Positions 1-10,443 of a DNA stretch of 64,000 nucleotides are shown in pieces. A program made the position numbers and the translations under genes. Under the pieces are notes generated by a model. That model did not search any database, had not been told where the DNA came from, and saw nothing but the letters and a program-made list of their open reading frames with translations. Source of the DNA: Paracentrotus lividus (taxonomy: Eukaryota; Echinodermata; Echinoidea; Camarodonta; Echinidae); contig CALNVZ010003433.1 of assembly GCA_940671915.1 (NCBI GenBank), positions 18,657,533 through 18,721,532 on the forward strand, given 5' to 3'. Within the stretch, counting starts at the first letter, position 1. Every line of letters starts with the position of its first letter.

Positions 1-13
1 ATGTATTATGTTT

Positions 14-591
14 GTAACATACATGTACGTAACACAGCACTGACCAAAACGCAAAAATAACTTGTTATGAAGGAATTTTGTATTTATGGCGAAGAAGTGT
101 TTGTTTTCCATTAATATATAATCCATTCTTGAAAAAAAATGCTATATGGATGGTTTCCTACTTGCCTATTTCAGACGCGAAACGCACGTAACATTTATTT
201 GTAACATACATGTACGTAACGCTGAGTTCCACTGATTTTAACTGAAATACCTTATCATGAATACCCAAATCCTTTTAGTTCTGAAATTATGCAACACTAA
301 TGCATGCAATATCAGAAAAGTATTTCTTTTCGATGACACACTTCACAGAAATCTGGCTTTTTCTGAAAGGTGTTTGATTTTTTTTTTCTGTGTGAATGTA
401 ACACACGTAACGCTCTTAAACTCCTCCTTGCACAAAGTCTGTGAAAGGCAAGTGACTTTTGTCTGTTTTTTCTTGAAGAGCGATTACCAAAGACCGTTTC
501 AAATGCACAGCCTTATGAAAAGGGGGTATTACAAAAGAAATATGGTTAGAAATGCACTTGGAAAACCCTTCTGAATTGTAACATACGTAAC
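14..591. repeat. Degenerate array with a recurring GTAAC word
   Basis: The word GTAACATACATGTACGTAAC is present exactly at 14-33 and 201-220. Shorter versions (GTAACACACGTAAC, GTAACATACGTAAC) occur at 398-411 and 578-591. The spacing is 187, 197 and 180 bp, so this looks like about three units of a roughly 190 bp tandem repeat. The sequence between the words has diverged so far that only short stretches such as CTTATGAA still match. No coding potential is evident, and it lies upstream of, or inside an intron of, the acidic-protein gene. Confidence 0.5.
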
Positions 592-2258
592 GTGGAATGG
601 ACCAAATGTGCTTTCCGTATGTTTGGAAGCACGTTTTGTGTACATTCTGATGCGTGAAATGTTTAAAATCTAAAAATTGGTCCGATATCACTGAATCAAA
701 GTTGTGATTTTAGGCTTGTGAACTTAAAAAAATGACATTTTTGCATTCAACCATTGCTCACTGAAGCATGACTTCATGGTTTTATAAATTATATGGTACT
801 ACATTGTAGCAAGGAAAGAAAAAAACTTTGTATCGATCTTCTCAGACATACATGTACTTACGTAGTAAGCTGGGAGAATTTTTTTTTTCAGTTTGATTTT
901 GTTATATTTGCATTAATTCAAACTGAGTAAAAATCATAATTACACCAGCTTTATTTTCTATTGTAGGTATGCACCACTGCTCAAATGGCGTCAACTGATG
1001 TTACAGTAATGTAGAATATATCCCAAACGTACATGTATGCTATATATGCGTTCAGGTGCAAAATGAATGCTTCTTGATTAGATAGAAAATTAAACATATA
1101 GATCTACACCACAAAACAGAATGGAAAAAAATTAAGGGGGAATAAAAAAAACCTGTTTTTCCTGCTTTACATTTAAGGTAATATGCAATATACATGTATG
1201 GTTTTGATTGATCTTCCTTGTTTTCCACTTGTACTATTTTATTGATACATTTGTACTTTCTATGGATGCAGAAAATCAACATGAGCAAGTTTGACCCTGA
1301 TGTGCGTGCTTTCACAAGGTGTCTATGACATAATTACAACATCAACATAACATTGGGTCATTTGCTAGAGAGCTGTGATTGCCTGGCATATTTTGGAAAC
1401 CTATCTATCCCTATTACTAAAAATTTGTGAATATTGAGCCTTGCTGTATAAAATTATGATTTGACATTTTACAAATCCACATGCCGTACATGTTTAGTGA
1501 TCGTAATCGTCCACTGAAACCTTGAAAAGAGTCCACCAAACAGTGTAGGTTAAATGCTTATAAATTGTGAACCAAATGATTTTGTTATAAAATGAGTAGT
1601 TAGCAAAATATAAGCAAGGCATTCTACTCTGTACGAGTGGACAGGTGATTGAGAATACTTTGTACCTTTGAAAATGACAAGGCTGTGTACTCAGTTGTGC
1701 TTATTGCTTACTGTGACTACTCAAATTTGGCTGTAATTCGGTTAAAGAGACAAGAATACTATCAGGATAACTCCTCCACATCTTGAAGAAACATTTGAAC
1801 TGAATAGGACGCAGAGAACAATTCCTGAGACTATCAACTATTGTTTCCACATTTGAGCAATTCCACTGTTACTGAAATTTTAAAACACAACATTTTCTAG
1901 ATAGTTTTTATATATATATATACATAATTAGAAATAGATGTGTCTCTAAATTCATACACCTAAATAAGTCAATGATAACAAAAGAATTGTTTCCAAAAAA
2001 TCCTTTCAAAATGCATTTGCTATGAAACGGCAAAAAAAGCCTGTCGTTGAATGACATTACATTTTTTATAACCTCAGCTTCCACAACATTTTTGCTTGCC
2101 GTTTCATAAGAAATACCGGTTGGTTAAAAATTATCTACACAATTCCTTTCCTGTTTAGCTGTATTAATTTGAAGACTGTGGAATTGCCCATTCCATATAT
2201 ATATTTTTTTTACTTTATGATATATGTAATTCTCCATCTACCTCTATTCTTTTTGCAG
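592..2258 (+). other. AT-rich intron or upstream sequence without a clear gene
   Basis: I see no convincing exon here. A weak possibility is 1271-1316, where an AG precedes a short open frame reading KINMSKFDPDVRAFT before a poor GTGTCT donor. There is no other support for it. The rest is A/T-rich with short TA runs and ends in the polypyrimidine tract of the exon acceptor at 2257-2258. Confidence 0.45.
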
Positions 2259-2298
2259 GAGGATGGCCACAGTGATAATAAGAAAGAGGATGGCGATT
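2259..2298 (+). CDS. Internal exon A of an acidic low-complexity protein
   Basis: This 40 bp exon lies between a T-rich tract plus GCAG acceptor and a GTAAGT donor. Entered in phase 0 it reads EDGHSDNKKEDGD and ends in phase 1. It joins exactly in frame to the next exon (38 bp, so 78 bp or 26 codons together), which is good evidence for real splicing. The product is rich in Asp, Glu, Ser and Gly with no recognisable domain. Acidic tails like this occur in Golgi luminal proteins such as GOLIM4 or CASC4, in ER calcium-binding proteins and in nuclear proteins; I cannot choose between them. The 5' exons that would show a signal peptide, membrane anchor or domain are upstream of the window or not recognised. 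Confidence 0.6.
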
Positions 2299-2973
2299 GT
2301 AAGTATTTGATAGAATAGCAAGCAATGTAACTGCTACTGCAGTTATAAAGTAATTATATTGTATGTACAATGTACATTTTGTATTACCAGAACTACTATA
2401 AATACATGTAACTGCCACTACATGTACAAGTACAGTATGTATTAGTGCAACTACTGTACTATAATACTTGTACATATACTATGAATAACTGCTACTACAC
2501 ATATTACTCAACCACTATAAATAACTGCTATGTAATATAATTACTGTAAAAATACTCTAGATAACTGCTACTACATGTATTATTACAAATAACTGTACAT
2601 GTACAGTTGTCCAATGATGATACTATACTATTGCTGTTACTATTTCTACAACTCCTACTCTTTTACTGTTCTGCTACTGTTCTTACAATGTACCGTATGA
2701 ACGTGCTACTGTTAGTACTATTTTTGGATAGTACAAGTATTACTCAGAAAAAATTCTACAAATCAGGAATATAAATCATAATACAAAACACTCTTTCAGT
2801 GATCTCTACCATTTTCACAATTTCTCCCAATGCTGATTGTGATAAAATACAGGCTGATCATCTCCATCTTTCAAACTCATTTCTCTAGTAACTGTGTTTT
2901 CTAAATTTTAAAGACATTTAAATTTACAACCAAGATATTTTTAATGCTCTTTAAAAATTTTATTTCTTTTCAG

Positions 2974-3011
2974 TTGATGGAGGATATGAGGGTAGTGATG
3001 AATCAGAAGAT
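2974..3011 (+). CDS. Internal exon B of the acidic protein gene
   Basis: A TTTCTTTTCAG acceptor precedes this 38 bp exon and a GTAAGT donor follows. Joined to exon A it reads (F)DGGYEGSDESED and leaves in phase 0. Two consecutive small exons with near-consensus sites and matching phases make this one of the better-supported coding pieces in the first 10 kb. Confidence 0.6.
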
Positions 3012-4159
3012 GTAAGTACATTATTCATATCTGAACACCTACCCCCTGGAAAACATCAACTGGAATTTATTTATATATTTCGGTTTAAAAAGACATATAA
3101 ATATACATGATTTAAAGGTCTAAGGACAAAAACTAATGTTTACAAAACATATATATAAGAACAGTAAATACATGGTGTAGAACAAGTACAAAATGTATTT
3201 GAAAAAAAAAAGGTACATTCCAAACAGTATTTAAAAAATCATATGGAAAGCAGTGATTGAGATCTTTAAATCTAAAGACTAGACTGGATAATTGCCTTTG
3301 ACAATAACTGCATGTACCTCCAAAGGTTTGGGTTAGATTTATTAAGGTGTAGTTCGTATTGGGGAATTATTAAAAGGGTAGTTGTCCTAATGACACAACA
3401 TTTGCTTCAGGGACAATTACTATAGGCTTTATTTTGTCTAAGATGTAGGGTTGGGATTTTCGGGTGGATTTAGCGTAGGGTATAGTTTTAAGTCCAGGGT
3501 TAAAGTTACGTATTCATTCAATTAGTGTATAGAATTTACAGTGGAGCAGGTGTCATGGAATCATTGTCCAAGGGGATAGTTGTTCTAGAGGTTGGCTACG
3601 TGTATCTGAGAGGTGATTGTCCAGGGGGTAGGTGTCCTGGAACTAAATACATCTATCCTGAGAATATGAATTTTTCTAGTCTGGGATGCCCATTCTAAAG
3701 CCCTGGTGCTGCATACTGTTCGGTTTTCCAGAAACCGAAAAATAGAGTTTGTAATGTTGGGTTTACCTTTAAATAGGCCTACATGTGTTTGTTGTATCAT
3801 GTACGCCTTAAAATGAGTCAAATACTACTCGTCAACATAGAAGGATACTATAAGTCCACTAGAGACTGCAGATTTGTGATTGGTGTGCTCAGAAATTCTA
3901 CTATAGGTTTTTAAATTATGTCAGTAAAATTTCCTGGATAAAACTGGATTTTCCTACAGACCACTTTCACATTTTTTTTATAATACTTCATAAAGAAAGA
4001 ATCTTTGCTATAATGTCCCATGTATGATGATATTCATGATAACAATTTCCTCCCACTTGTGAAATCTCTTTACATTCATTTCCAATTTCCAGTTCATAAG
4101 TACTTCTTTTTATGAAAAATGTGACAAACAATTGGCTTCTTTGTTTCATTGCATTACAG

Positions 4160-4219
4160 GCAAGTGACACAGAATATGGACTTGGAAGGGGTGATAATCT
4201 AGAACTGCAGCGTCCAGGG
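4160..4219 (+). CDS. Internal exon C of the acidic protein gene
   Basis: This 60 bp phase 0-0 exon follows a TTTCATTGCATTACAG acceptor and reads ASDTEYGLGRGDNLELQRPG. The donor is GTACAA, weaker than those of exons A and B. Its length is a multiple of three, so it could be skipped without changing frame. No domain is recognised, but the composition matches the neighbouring exons. Confidence 0.55.
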
Positions 4220-4689
4220 GTACAAATATATCTCATATTTTATTTTTTATCTTTAAGTAGAATGAACTCTGTAGGGAAAATAGGATTGGAATAATGCGGA
4301 AATTGTCATCCTTGACATGAAATTCTTCCTGTGAGCTATTTAATCGTGATGAATAGTGTTTACATCAGCACATTTCTCACTTTCAAAGATAGAACGTTTA
4401 CTGTAACCACTAATGTGTTGCAGATGCTCAATTTGTAATGAATGAAAATAAGGTCTGAAAATTTCCATGCAGCTTATTTAATATCAACAATCGAATTTCT
4501 TATTTCTTTTTTATTTAGTTCACTAGAATGTATGATGAAGGTTACACATAAGGTGAAAAAAGAACATGTGAAGTTTCCCTCAAACAACGAACCAGCTATA
4601 ACATAACAACATAAGTATATTTGTGTGGCGGGGCGGGGGGGGGGGGGGGTAATGTCTCGTGAGTATGTTTGTGACGATGGGTTTCTTAT

Positions 4690-4984
4690 TCTCACGTAAG
4701 TGTCATAGTCTAGTGGTCGTATCACTTGACTGGGATGCAAAGGTTGTGAGTTGGATTTATGTCCACTCCACCCAGGCGTAAATGGGTACCCGGGGGGATA
4801 ATTCCTTATGGGTGTGCCTATTAATACATGGCAGCCAGGCAAGTATGAAATGAATCTTATGAACAGGGTAATAATATTCTGTAAAGCGTTTTGAGCAGTT
4901 TAACTGGATAAGCGCTATATAAATAACCAGGTATTATTGTTATTATTATCCTTATTATTATTATTATTACCATTATTAATTCTA
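4690..4984 (+). mobile_element. tRNA-derived SINE with ATT-rich tail
   Basis: The head is tRNA-like: an A-box-like stretch (CATAGTCTAGTGGTCG near 4707) and a B-box-like stretch (GGTTGTGAGTTGG near 4743) are spaced as in pol III promoters. A tRNA-unrelated body follows, with the words GTAAATGGGTACCCGG and AAGCGCTATATAAATA typical of marine-invertebrate SINEs. The 3' end is a run of TTATTATTATTA. It ends within a few bases of the splice acceptor of exon D. The exact 5' end and target duplication could not be fixed. Confidence 0.75.
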
Positions 4985-4987
4985 AAG

Positions 4988-5192
4988 GATTACGATTTGG
5001 AGGACGATGAGGACGAGAGTAGTGACTACGAGGATGAGGATGAGCCTCTTGAAGGTAACCAACAATTGGGTGGCTGGAATAATGAAAAAAATTCGAGAAC
5101 GAGCAGATTGATCATCAAGAAAAAACAAACAAGTCGACGCGAATCAGAGAAATGATGAGACTCAAGGACCAGCCAATCAGCAACATGTAGAG
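4988..5192 (+). CDS. Acidic/Gln-rich exon D, frame disturbed at two A-runs
   Basis: The exon begins after TTCTAAAG and reads DYDLEDDEDESSDYEDEDEP, then LEGNQQLGGWNNEK. In the given sequence this frame closes at 5153-5155. However, two runs of A (about 5086-5092 and 5120-5125) separate three frames that are each open and similar in composition (FENEQIDHQEK, then VDANQRNDETQGPANQQHVE). The last ends exactly at a GTAAAT donor at 5193. One extra A in each run would make a single 69-codon exon, so sequencing error in homopolymers or recent decay are both possible. An alternative donor (GAAG followed by GTAACC) at 5055 would give a 67 bp exon. Gln/Asn/Glu-rich sequence of this kind fits a GOLIM4-like Golgi luminal tail, but that is only a resemblance. 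Confidence 0.5.
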
Positions 5193-6925
5193 GTAAATCC
5201 TACTTCTTTCTAGATTTTGTGTTCTTCTTTTGCAGTTTTTCTAACATTTTTACCTTATTTGGTTGCCCAAATCAATAATCTGTTTGCCCAGGAAAAAAAG
5301 AAAAACTGAGATATCTCCTAGTGATAGGCTGTGATGTGAACATATCAAGGTTAGGTTCTTTGTGTGGGTATTTTGCTTTATAATGGCAGAAAGTGTGAAG
5401 TCACAGCACAAATAACAAAATCAAAATCAAACATGACAAAGCACAATGGAAATATGAATAGCTTGATGTACATGTTCACATACATTATTGTTTATTACTG
5501 TGCAAAGGCAGTGCAATTACCAGGTACTTTGTAGGTGTTCTACTTTATAATGGCAGCAAGTGTAAAGTGACAGCATCAATAGATTGATAATTGATCTTTT
5601 TCCACTTTTTTAAAAACAAAGCATGATAGAAATGTGAATAGTTGCCCTACATGTTCATATACAATCCTGTTTATTACCGTGCAAAGGCAGTGCAATTACC
5701 CAGGTACATTGTAAGTGTTCTACTTTATAATGGCAGAAAATGCAAAGTGACAGTACCATACAATGCTGATTGATCTTTTTTCACTTTTTGAAAACAAAGC
5801 ACAAAGGAATGGGTTTCACAGAGATATTTCTTAAAGAGAATCTAGTGGGAAATTAATTTGCAAGCTTTCATATGTTCATTTGTTTTAGAAGAAATCCATT
5901 GGCAAGGATTGCCCTTCAATGCCCTCAAATCCATATAACGACCCCCCCCCCCCCACCCCCCAAAAAAAAGAAAAAAAAAATGAAATGAATGTTTGGGGTC
6001 AAACTTTTGTGTAGTCCCTTACATGCATTTCTGTGTGCAGTGCATTGTGATTCTCAGCAGAACGCGGTTAATTTTCTTCTCATTTTGTTGATACCAAAGC
6101 CTCACAGCACACAAAACATTTCTTAGGTGAATTGTTACCACAATTACTTGAGAGAGTTTCTTCCACAATTCAATCCTATGATCACACAGGATATTTGGCT
6201 TTAAAGCTGATGTATGAAATATTGATACTCAAGATTTAACCATGAAAATAAATTGTAGCAAACACTTAAAAAAATGCAAGCAACAAGGCTAGCAATTTTT
6301 TTTTTGTTTTGTTTGCATTCTTCTAAATTTGGTTGCAAGGACACTCTATTTCACTTTTTAAAATGATATCTGTAACAACTACCACCTGCGTAAACTGCCT
6401 GCAGAACGACTTCCATGCAACAACTCCATGTACACCCCTACAGATAACTACCCCTCCAATACTCTAATATAGGGTTTAGGCTTATACGGGGTACAAACAT
6501 GTAGGTTGTCCTCAGAATCATGTGCAAAAACTATACAGCTACCTCAACACTAAGAGTTATTTAACAATTTTACTTTGAAAAGTTTCATTTACAATAAATT
6601 CTTTCATAAAACTGCGGCCAAAAATAAAGATGTTCAAATATAAGTACTCTTATATATTTTTCCTTCGATATCAGAACTTTGGACATGATTCAACGATTGA
6701 CGAGTGCCAAACTACTCCTCATTTGATCTTGGCATACTCTCTACTGCGATCTAACTCAATCCTAGCTGAACCTACATCATGAATCACACAAACAGAAAAA
6801 GGGGTTTGGTTTGGGGGAAAGTTTCAAGTCCATATCTTATTACACCCGTCAGCACTCAGGAGGTTACTTGTACATATACTCCTCAGAGTCTTGCCAAATT
6901 AATGTAATTAAGAGGTGCATTAAAA
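5193..6925 (+). other. Intron of the acidic protein gene
   Basis: There are no exons with paired splice sites here. The stretch includes a 170-180 bp tandem repeat (5376-5810, listed separately), a C-run followed by an A-run near 5941-5980, and otherwise unremarkable A/T-rich DNA up to the LINE remnant. Confidence 0.5.
5376..5810. repeat. Tandem repeat of about 170-180 bp, 2.5 units
   Basis: The phrase CTTTATAATGGCAG recurs at 5376, 5543 and 5723. Each time a conserved series follows: an AAGTGACAG-like word, a TTTTTCACTTTTT-like tract, AAACAAAGCA, GTGAATAG, TACATGTTCA and GCAAAGGCAGTGCAATTAC. Units 2 and 3 match each other better than unit 1. Divergence is moderate, so the duplication is old. 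Confidence 0.75.
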
Positions 6926-6929
6926 AAGC

Positions 6930-7960
6930 CTTTAGTTGATGTACTCATTCATCATCATTATTTCAATCCCTTGACTCCTTTGGAGTTGTTGGATTGAGAG
7001 CCTGAAGAAGCACATTTGTTCTTCCATGCCTTCCTTGTCAGTTGCAGTCGACAGCAGCTTTCTTGCATTGTCGCTATCTGTCCATGGCTTTACATTTTGT
7101 CCAGCTTGTCCTTTGACGTCCTCTTCTGCATCCACCTTCAACTGTGCCTTGTAGAATGGTTTTTGACAGGCTGTTGTGTCGGATGAGGTGACCAAACCAT
7201 GCTAGCTTACGTCGCTTGCGGTTTCGAGTAGAGGTTGTTGGGGGCCCACTAGGTTTCTGACTGTGGATAATACATATTCATTGGTTTTGTGCTCTCTGTA
7301 GGAGATGCCAAGTAGCTTCCTAAAGCATTTAGTTTCAAAAGCCTGTATTCTTCGTTCGGTCTCCTTCTGAATTGTCCATGCCTCACACCCATAAAGAAAG
7401 ATGGAGACAACAAGGGCCTTGTACAGCTTGAACTTGATGGGAAAATTTATGATACTCTTCCAGATCCTGGCTAGTCTTGCCATAGCTGCAGTGGCTGTAG
7501 CAATCCTGATGCGAATCTCTGCTGTGCAGGTGCCATCTTTCCCGATAGTGTTGCTCCTAGGGTATTTGGAAGCTGGTAACTTCTTGCAACGGATTCTCCA
7601 TTCATGGTGATGTTGCACCAGTAATGTTCTTAGGAGGTTGGTTTACCATGCACTTTGACTTTTCTGTGCCTGACTCTCCATCACACTCATGCCCCGGCGC
7701 CTCTCGGAGTCAATCGTCGGTAGTAGAGATCTCGGCAAATCCCCTTAGCTACCTGCCCATTCAAGTCAACTTTCACTCTCGCCCAAACGCGAACGATTGC
7801 AGGGACAGCGCCTTCCACCAATGGATATAGCAAGTCCTCGCCTGATCCCTCCAATGCGTCTCCCACACATAATTTGCTCCAGAAAGAGATTGAAAAGAAC
7901 AGGAAAAGGAGGCCACCCCTGCCTCTACACCAACCAGTTGTTGGACAAGAACATCTCCTG
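6930..7960 (-). mobile_element. Decayed LINE, 3' part of reverse transcriptase ORF
   Basis: Minus-strand translation shows LINE reverse-transcriptase pieces in the right order. Near 7935-7890 is a RQG...PVLFNLFLEQIM block (motif around the conserved RQGCPLSP/LFN). At 7618-7202 comes DGTCTAEIRIRIATATAAMARL, then LYGCEAWTIQKETERRIQAF and KCFRKLLGISYREHKTNE. At 7200-6935 the C-terminal SLSKTILQG and GRQRTSWT-type segment follows in another frame. Stops and frame changes between the pieces, and loss of the FADD-type catalytic block, make it a dead copy. The C-terminal features resemble RTE- or CR1-like elements common in marine invertebrates. It lies antisense inside the intron of the acidic-protein gene. 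Confidence 0.75.
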
Positions 7961-8939
7961 CCATGTTGTTTGAAAAGCACTGAGCCTTCTCTCGAGTTGC
8001 TTCCATAAAGGTCTTGCCACCTGACTTGAACTTAGCCCGCTTGCTCGCAAGTTGGAATCCCTCTCCGACGCGACCTCGCCACCCAGACCCACTCCATGCC
8101 AACCACTCCTGTCAACAAGGCTTTCCGTGAAAGTCAATGCAAATTTATGAACAGGTCCTCCTCTGATGTTGTAGGCGTTTTTCAATAAGGACCCTACAGC
8201 TTGAAATTTGTCCAAAGTCGCTAAAAAACTACAGGCAATAGGTTTTTTTAAAGAGGAAGCTGACAAGGCCGGTTTGCGCTGTGTTTGAGAAGTATGATAA
8301 GCAACAAGTGCAACGGCCTGTAACACGGCTTTAAGGATAAGCTGCGAGGACTGAATGTCAGGTTCTAACAGGTACAAGAGTTTCAATTTATTTAAACTGA
8401 GAAAAGGCAACACTGTAATTTTCACCATCAGTATTTGGGCTGCCTTTTGTACCCAGTAGCGCTCCCCAGAAAAACAAAGTATACCCAATTTGACGAGCCC
8501 TGTATCTTGAATGTATATGATTTCTTTTTCATGTTGAAAGAGTACTCCATCCACCTCCTTGTCCCAGTATATCCAAACCTTATCATGTCGCTGATCTATC
8601 GGTGAAGCCTTGACAAGTTTTGAAAGTCTCATTCAAGCCCTCGCCCAACAAACAACATCCCTCTTAATTTCGATGGTCCATTACCCACGCCATTCACACT
8701 GCACATTTACAATAATACTTGTGTGCCAATTTTTGACGTCAGCTCCTCTTGCGTTATCCTGAGAGGCCTCGCGTCGACAAAATGTACTCGACTATAACAT
8801 GCGTTAATCATGTTCTTCTTTAAACAGTGATTTAAAACGTCATCCTTCAATATACAGTTTTCCTAGGATTACCATTTGAATTTACTCATTAATCTCCTTA
8901 TCTTCCCTACGCTTGGGCATTCATCATTCAGCTTTCCAC
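7961..8939 (-). other. Unrecognised open stretch upstream of the LINE remnant
   Basis: A minus-strand frame of 235 codons (8632-7925) is open, but I recognise no domain in it. Its C-terminal end runs into the RT-like RQG block of the LINE, so part of it may be LINE sequence. The N-terminal half (IYWDKEVDGVLFQHEKE and so on) resembles nothing I know. It could be an older fragment that happens to be open, a different insertion, or an uncharacterised LINE segment. Confidence 0.3.
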
Positions 8940-10123
8940 ATGAGTGATTTCACGTCGGTGTTGGTGTGGTGACAGGTTATGTTAGCAGACCCGTGAAATT
9001 CTGCTAAACATTCACAGCCCAACACACCACAGCCTCAGGTCTAGATGAGAGTCCCGATACCGAGTATCCCAACCACGCGCGGATCGAAGCAAACACCGTC
9101 TGAAGAAAAATGCGCCGTTCGACCGCAATTCCTAGCGACAATGTACCGCTTTTGTTGTTTTAAAACTGTGTCGAAATATACCTGTAGAAGCGCCCTACAA
9201 AGGTTTAGAATCATACCAGAAATCGAAAAATTAATCCTTTCTTCTAACCTCTCTCTCGATACAAGTTTAGCTTCATGATGGACTATTTTTTCGCACGAAA
9301 CAGTAAGTTTACAGTTCATATTTCTCGCGGCAGTTTTTTGCAAGCCAGCCACGGGAAATGGACGTTACCTTAGTTCACTTCAAGAAGCCAGCCGCCGCCG
9401 GCCGCCAGGCGCGTAAGCCCCCGCAGACCAGTATAATTTTGCTTACATCCGGTTCCAGCCGATTAGCAGTTGATTGATCATCGACTTTTGTTTACCTAAA
9501 AACTATAGATTGCGGAAACATCCCATGTTGGTTCGACTATTTATTCCCTATCACGCTCTTCTACTACTTAATCAACCTCTATTTTACCTTTCTTCTAATC
9601 ATTTTTTTCCAATGAATTTAGATGAAATTTCTTGGACCCTTGTCTAGGCTTGAAGAATACAGTAGCCAATTTGTGAATCCATCTCGTTAACCCAAAAACT
9701 AACCAATTTTGTAGGTCTTGAAGTACCCTCTTTGGTCTAATATATTAATTGATTACTAATTATTCTGTAAAATAAAGTATTGATACTATGCCACTCGAGC
9801 CTCCAATTCACCAGACAAACCAAACGTTGGCCAACACCAACACTAACACCGAGTGTGAAATGAACTTTTTCTTACTCCCTAGGGGTTTAGTGTTAGTCAG
9901 TGGAAATTTGCACGTGAAATTTAACACCGGCTGTAGAGCTCGGTTCCAGCCAGACGACATTTGACACAATAAACACCAAGCAACCGCAACATACGTCAAA
10001 TTAGAGGTTCAACCCTCAACCACCGACTGATTTTATTTCCATTTCACGTTCGGTGTTAGTTCAGACTTCTGCTCCAAAATAAACACTAACACCGATTATA
10101 ACACCAAACGTGAAATCACTCAT
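8940..10123. mobile_element. Non-autonomous inverted-repeat element, 1184 bp
   Basis: The left end reads ATGAGTGATTTCACGTCGGT and the right end is its inverted partner (ACGTGAAATCACTCAT, ending at 10123). The variant word (A)ACACTAACACCGA..GTGAAAT recurs inside at about 9829-9850, 10040-10060 and 10083-10115 in alternating orientation, so the ends are multiplied subterminally. No open frame resembles a transposase. The interior includes a locally GC-rich stretch (GCCGCCGCCGGCCGCC near 9395). No target duplication is clear; AT or TA is possible. Superfamily unknown. Confidence 0.6.
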
Positions 10124-10317
10124 TTTTAAAAAATTTTCATTTCTCACTTACTGTACATGCTATAGGACTGTTAAGAAAATTAAGTTGTTGATCCAATGAG
10201 AAATTTATGCCTCTGACAATGAACGTTGGTGGCACATGTATTATGAATACATGCACTATGTAGTGTACATCTGAGTGTCTCAATTTCAATTCTATTCCCC
10301 AATCTTTGTAACGCCAG

Positions 10318-10443
10318 ATCATTGCTGTTGTCATTGAGGGTCGAAACGGCAAGGGAAGAAGAAGACGAGGAGGAAAGGGCTACCAACAACTCGATCAGAA
10401 CATCAGTGAAGCCATGCCTTCTTTGAGCAGCCAAACTGCATGA
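10318..10443 (+). CDS. Probable terminal exon of the acidic protein gene
   Basis: A pyrimidine-rich tract (TTCTATTCCCCAATCTTT) and CGCCAG precede 10318; a second AG gives a start at 10339, 21 bp later and in the same frame. Entered in phase 0, as the donor at 5193 predicts, it reads from GRNGKGRRRRGGKGYQQLDQ into NISEAMPSLSSQTA and stops at TGA 10441-10443. The other frame gives an acidic tail (VETAREEEDEEERATNN) ending in CLL, so the frame is not settled. If the basic reading is right, the acidic protein ends in an Arg/Lys/Gly-rich segment. A long untranslated stretch with polyadenylation signals follows. Confidence 0.4.
   Translation: MIAVVIEGRNGKGRRRRGGKGYQQLDQNISEAMPSLSSQTA

Noticed and set aside
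1271-1316. Possible small upstream exon KINMSKFDPDVRAFT
   Set aside because: The acceptor is acceptable but the donor GTGTCT is poor, and phase and composition do not link to exon A.
7925-8632. 235-codon minus-strand open frame
   Set aside because: No recognisable domain, and its end runs into LINE reverse-transcriptase sequence. Kept only as an unrecognised stretch, not as a gene.
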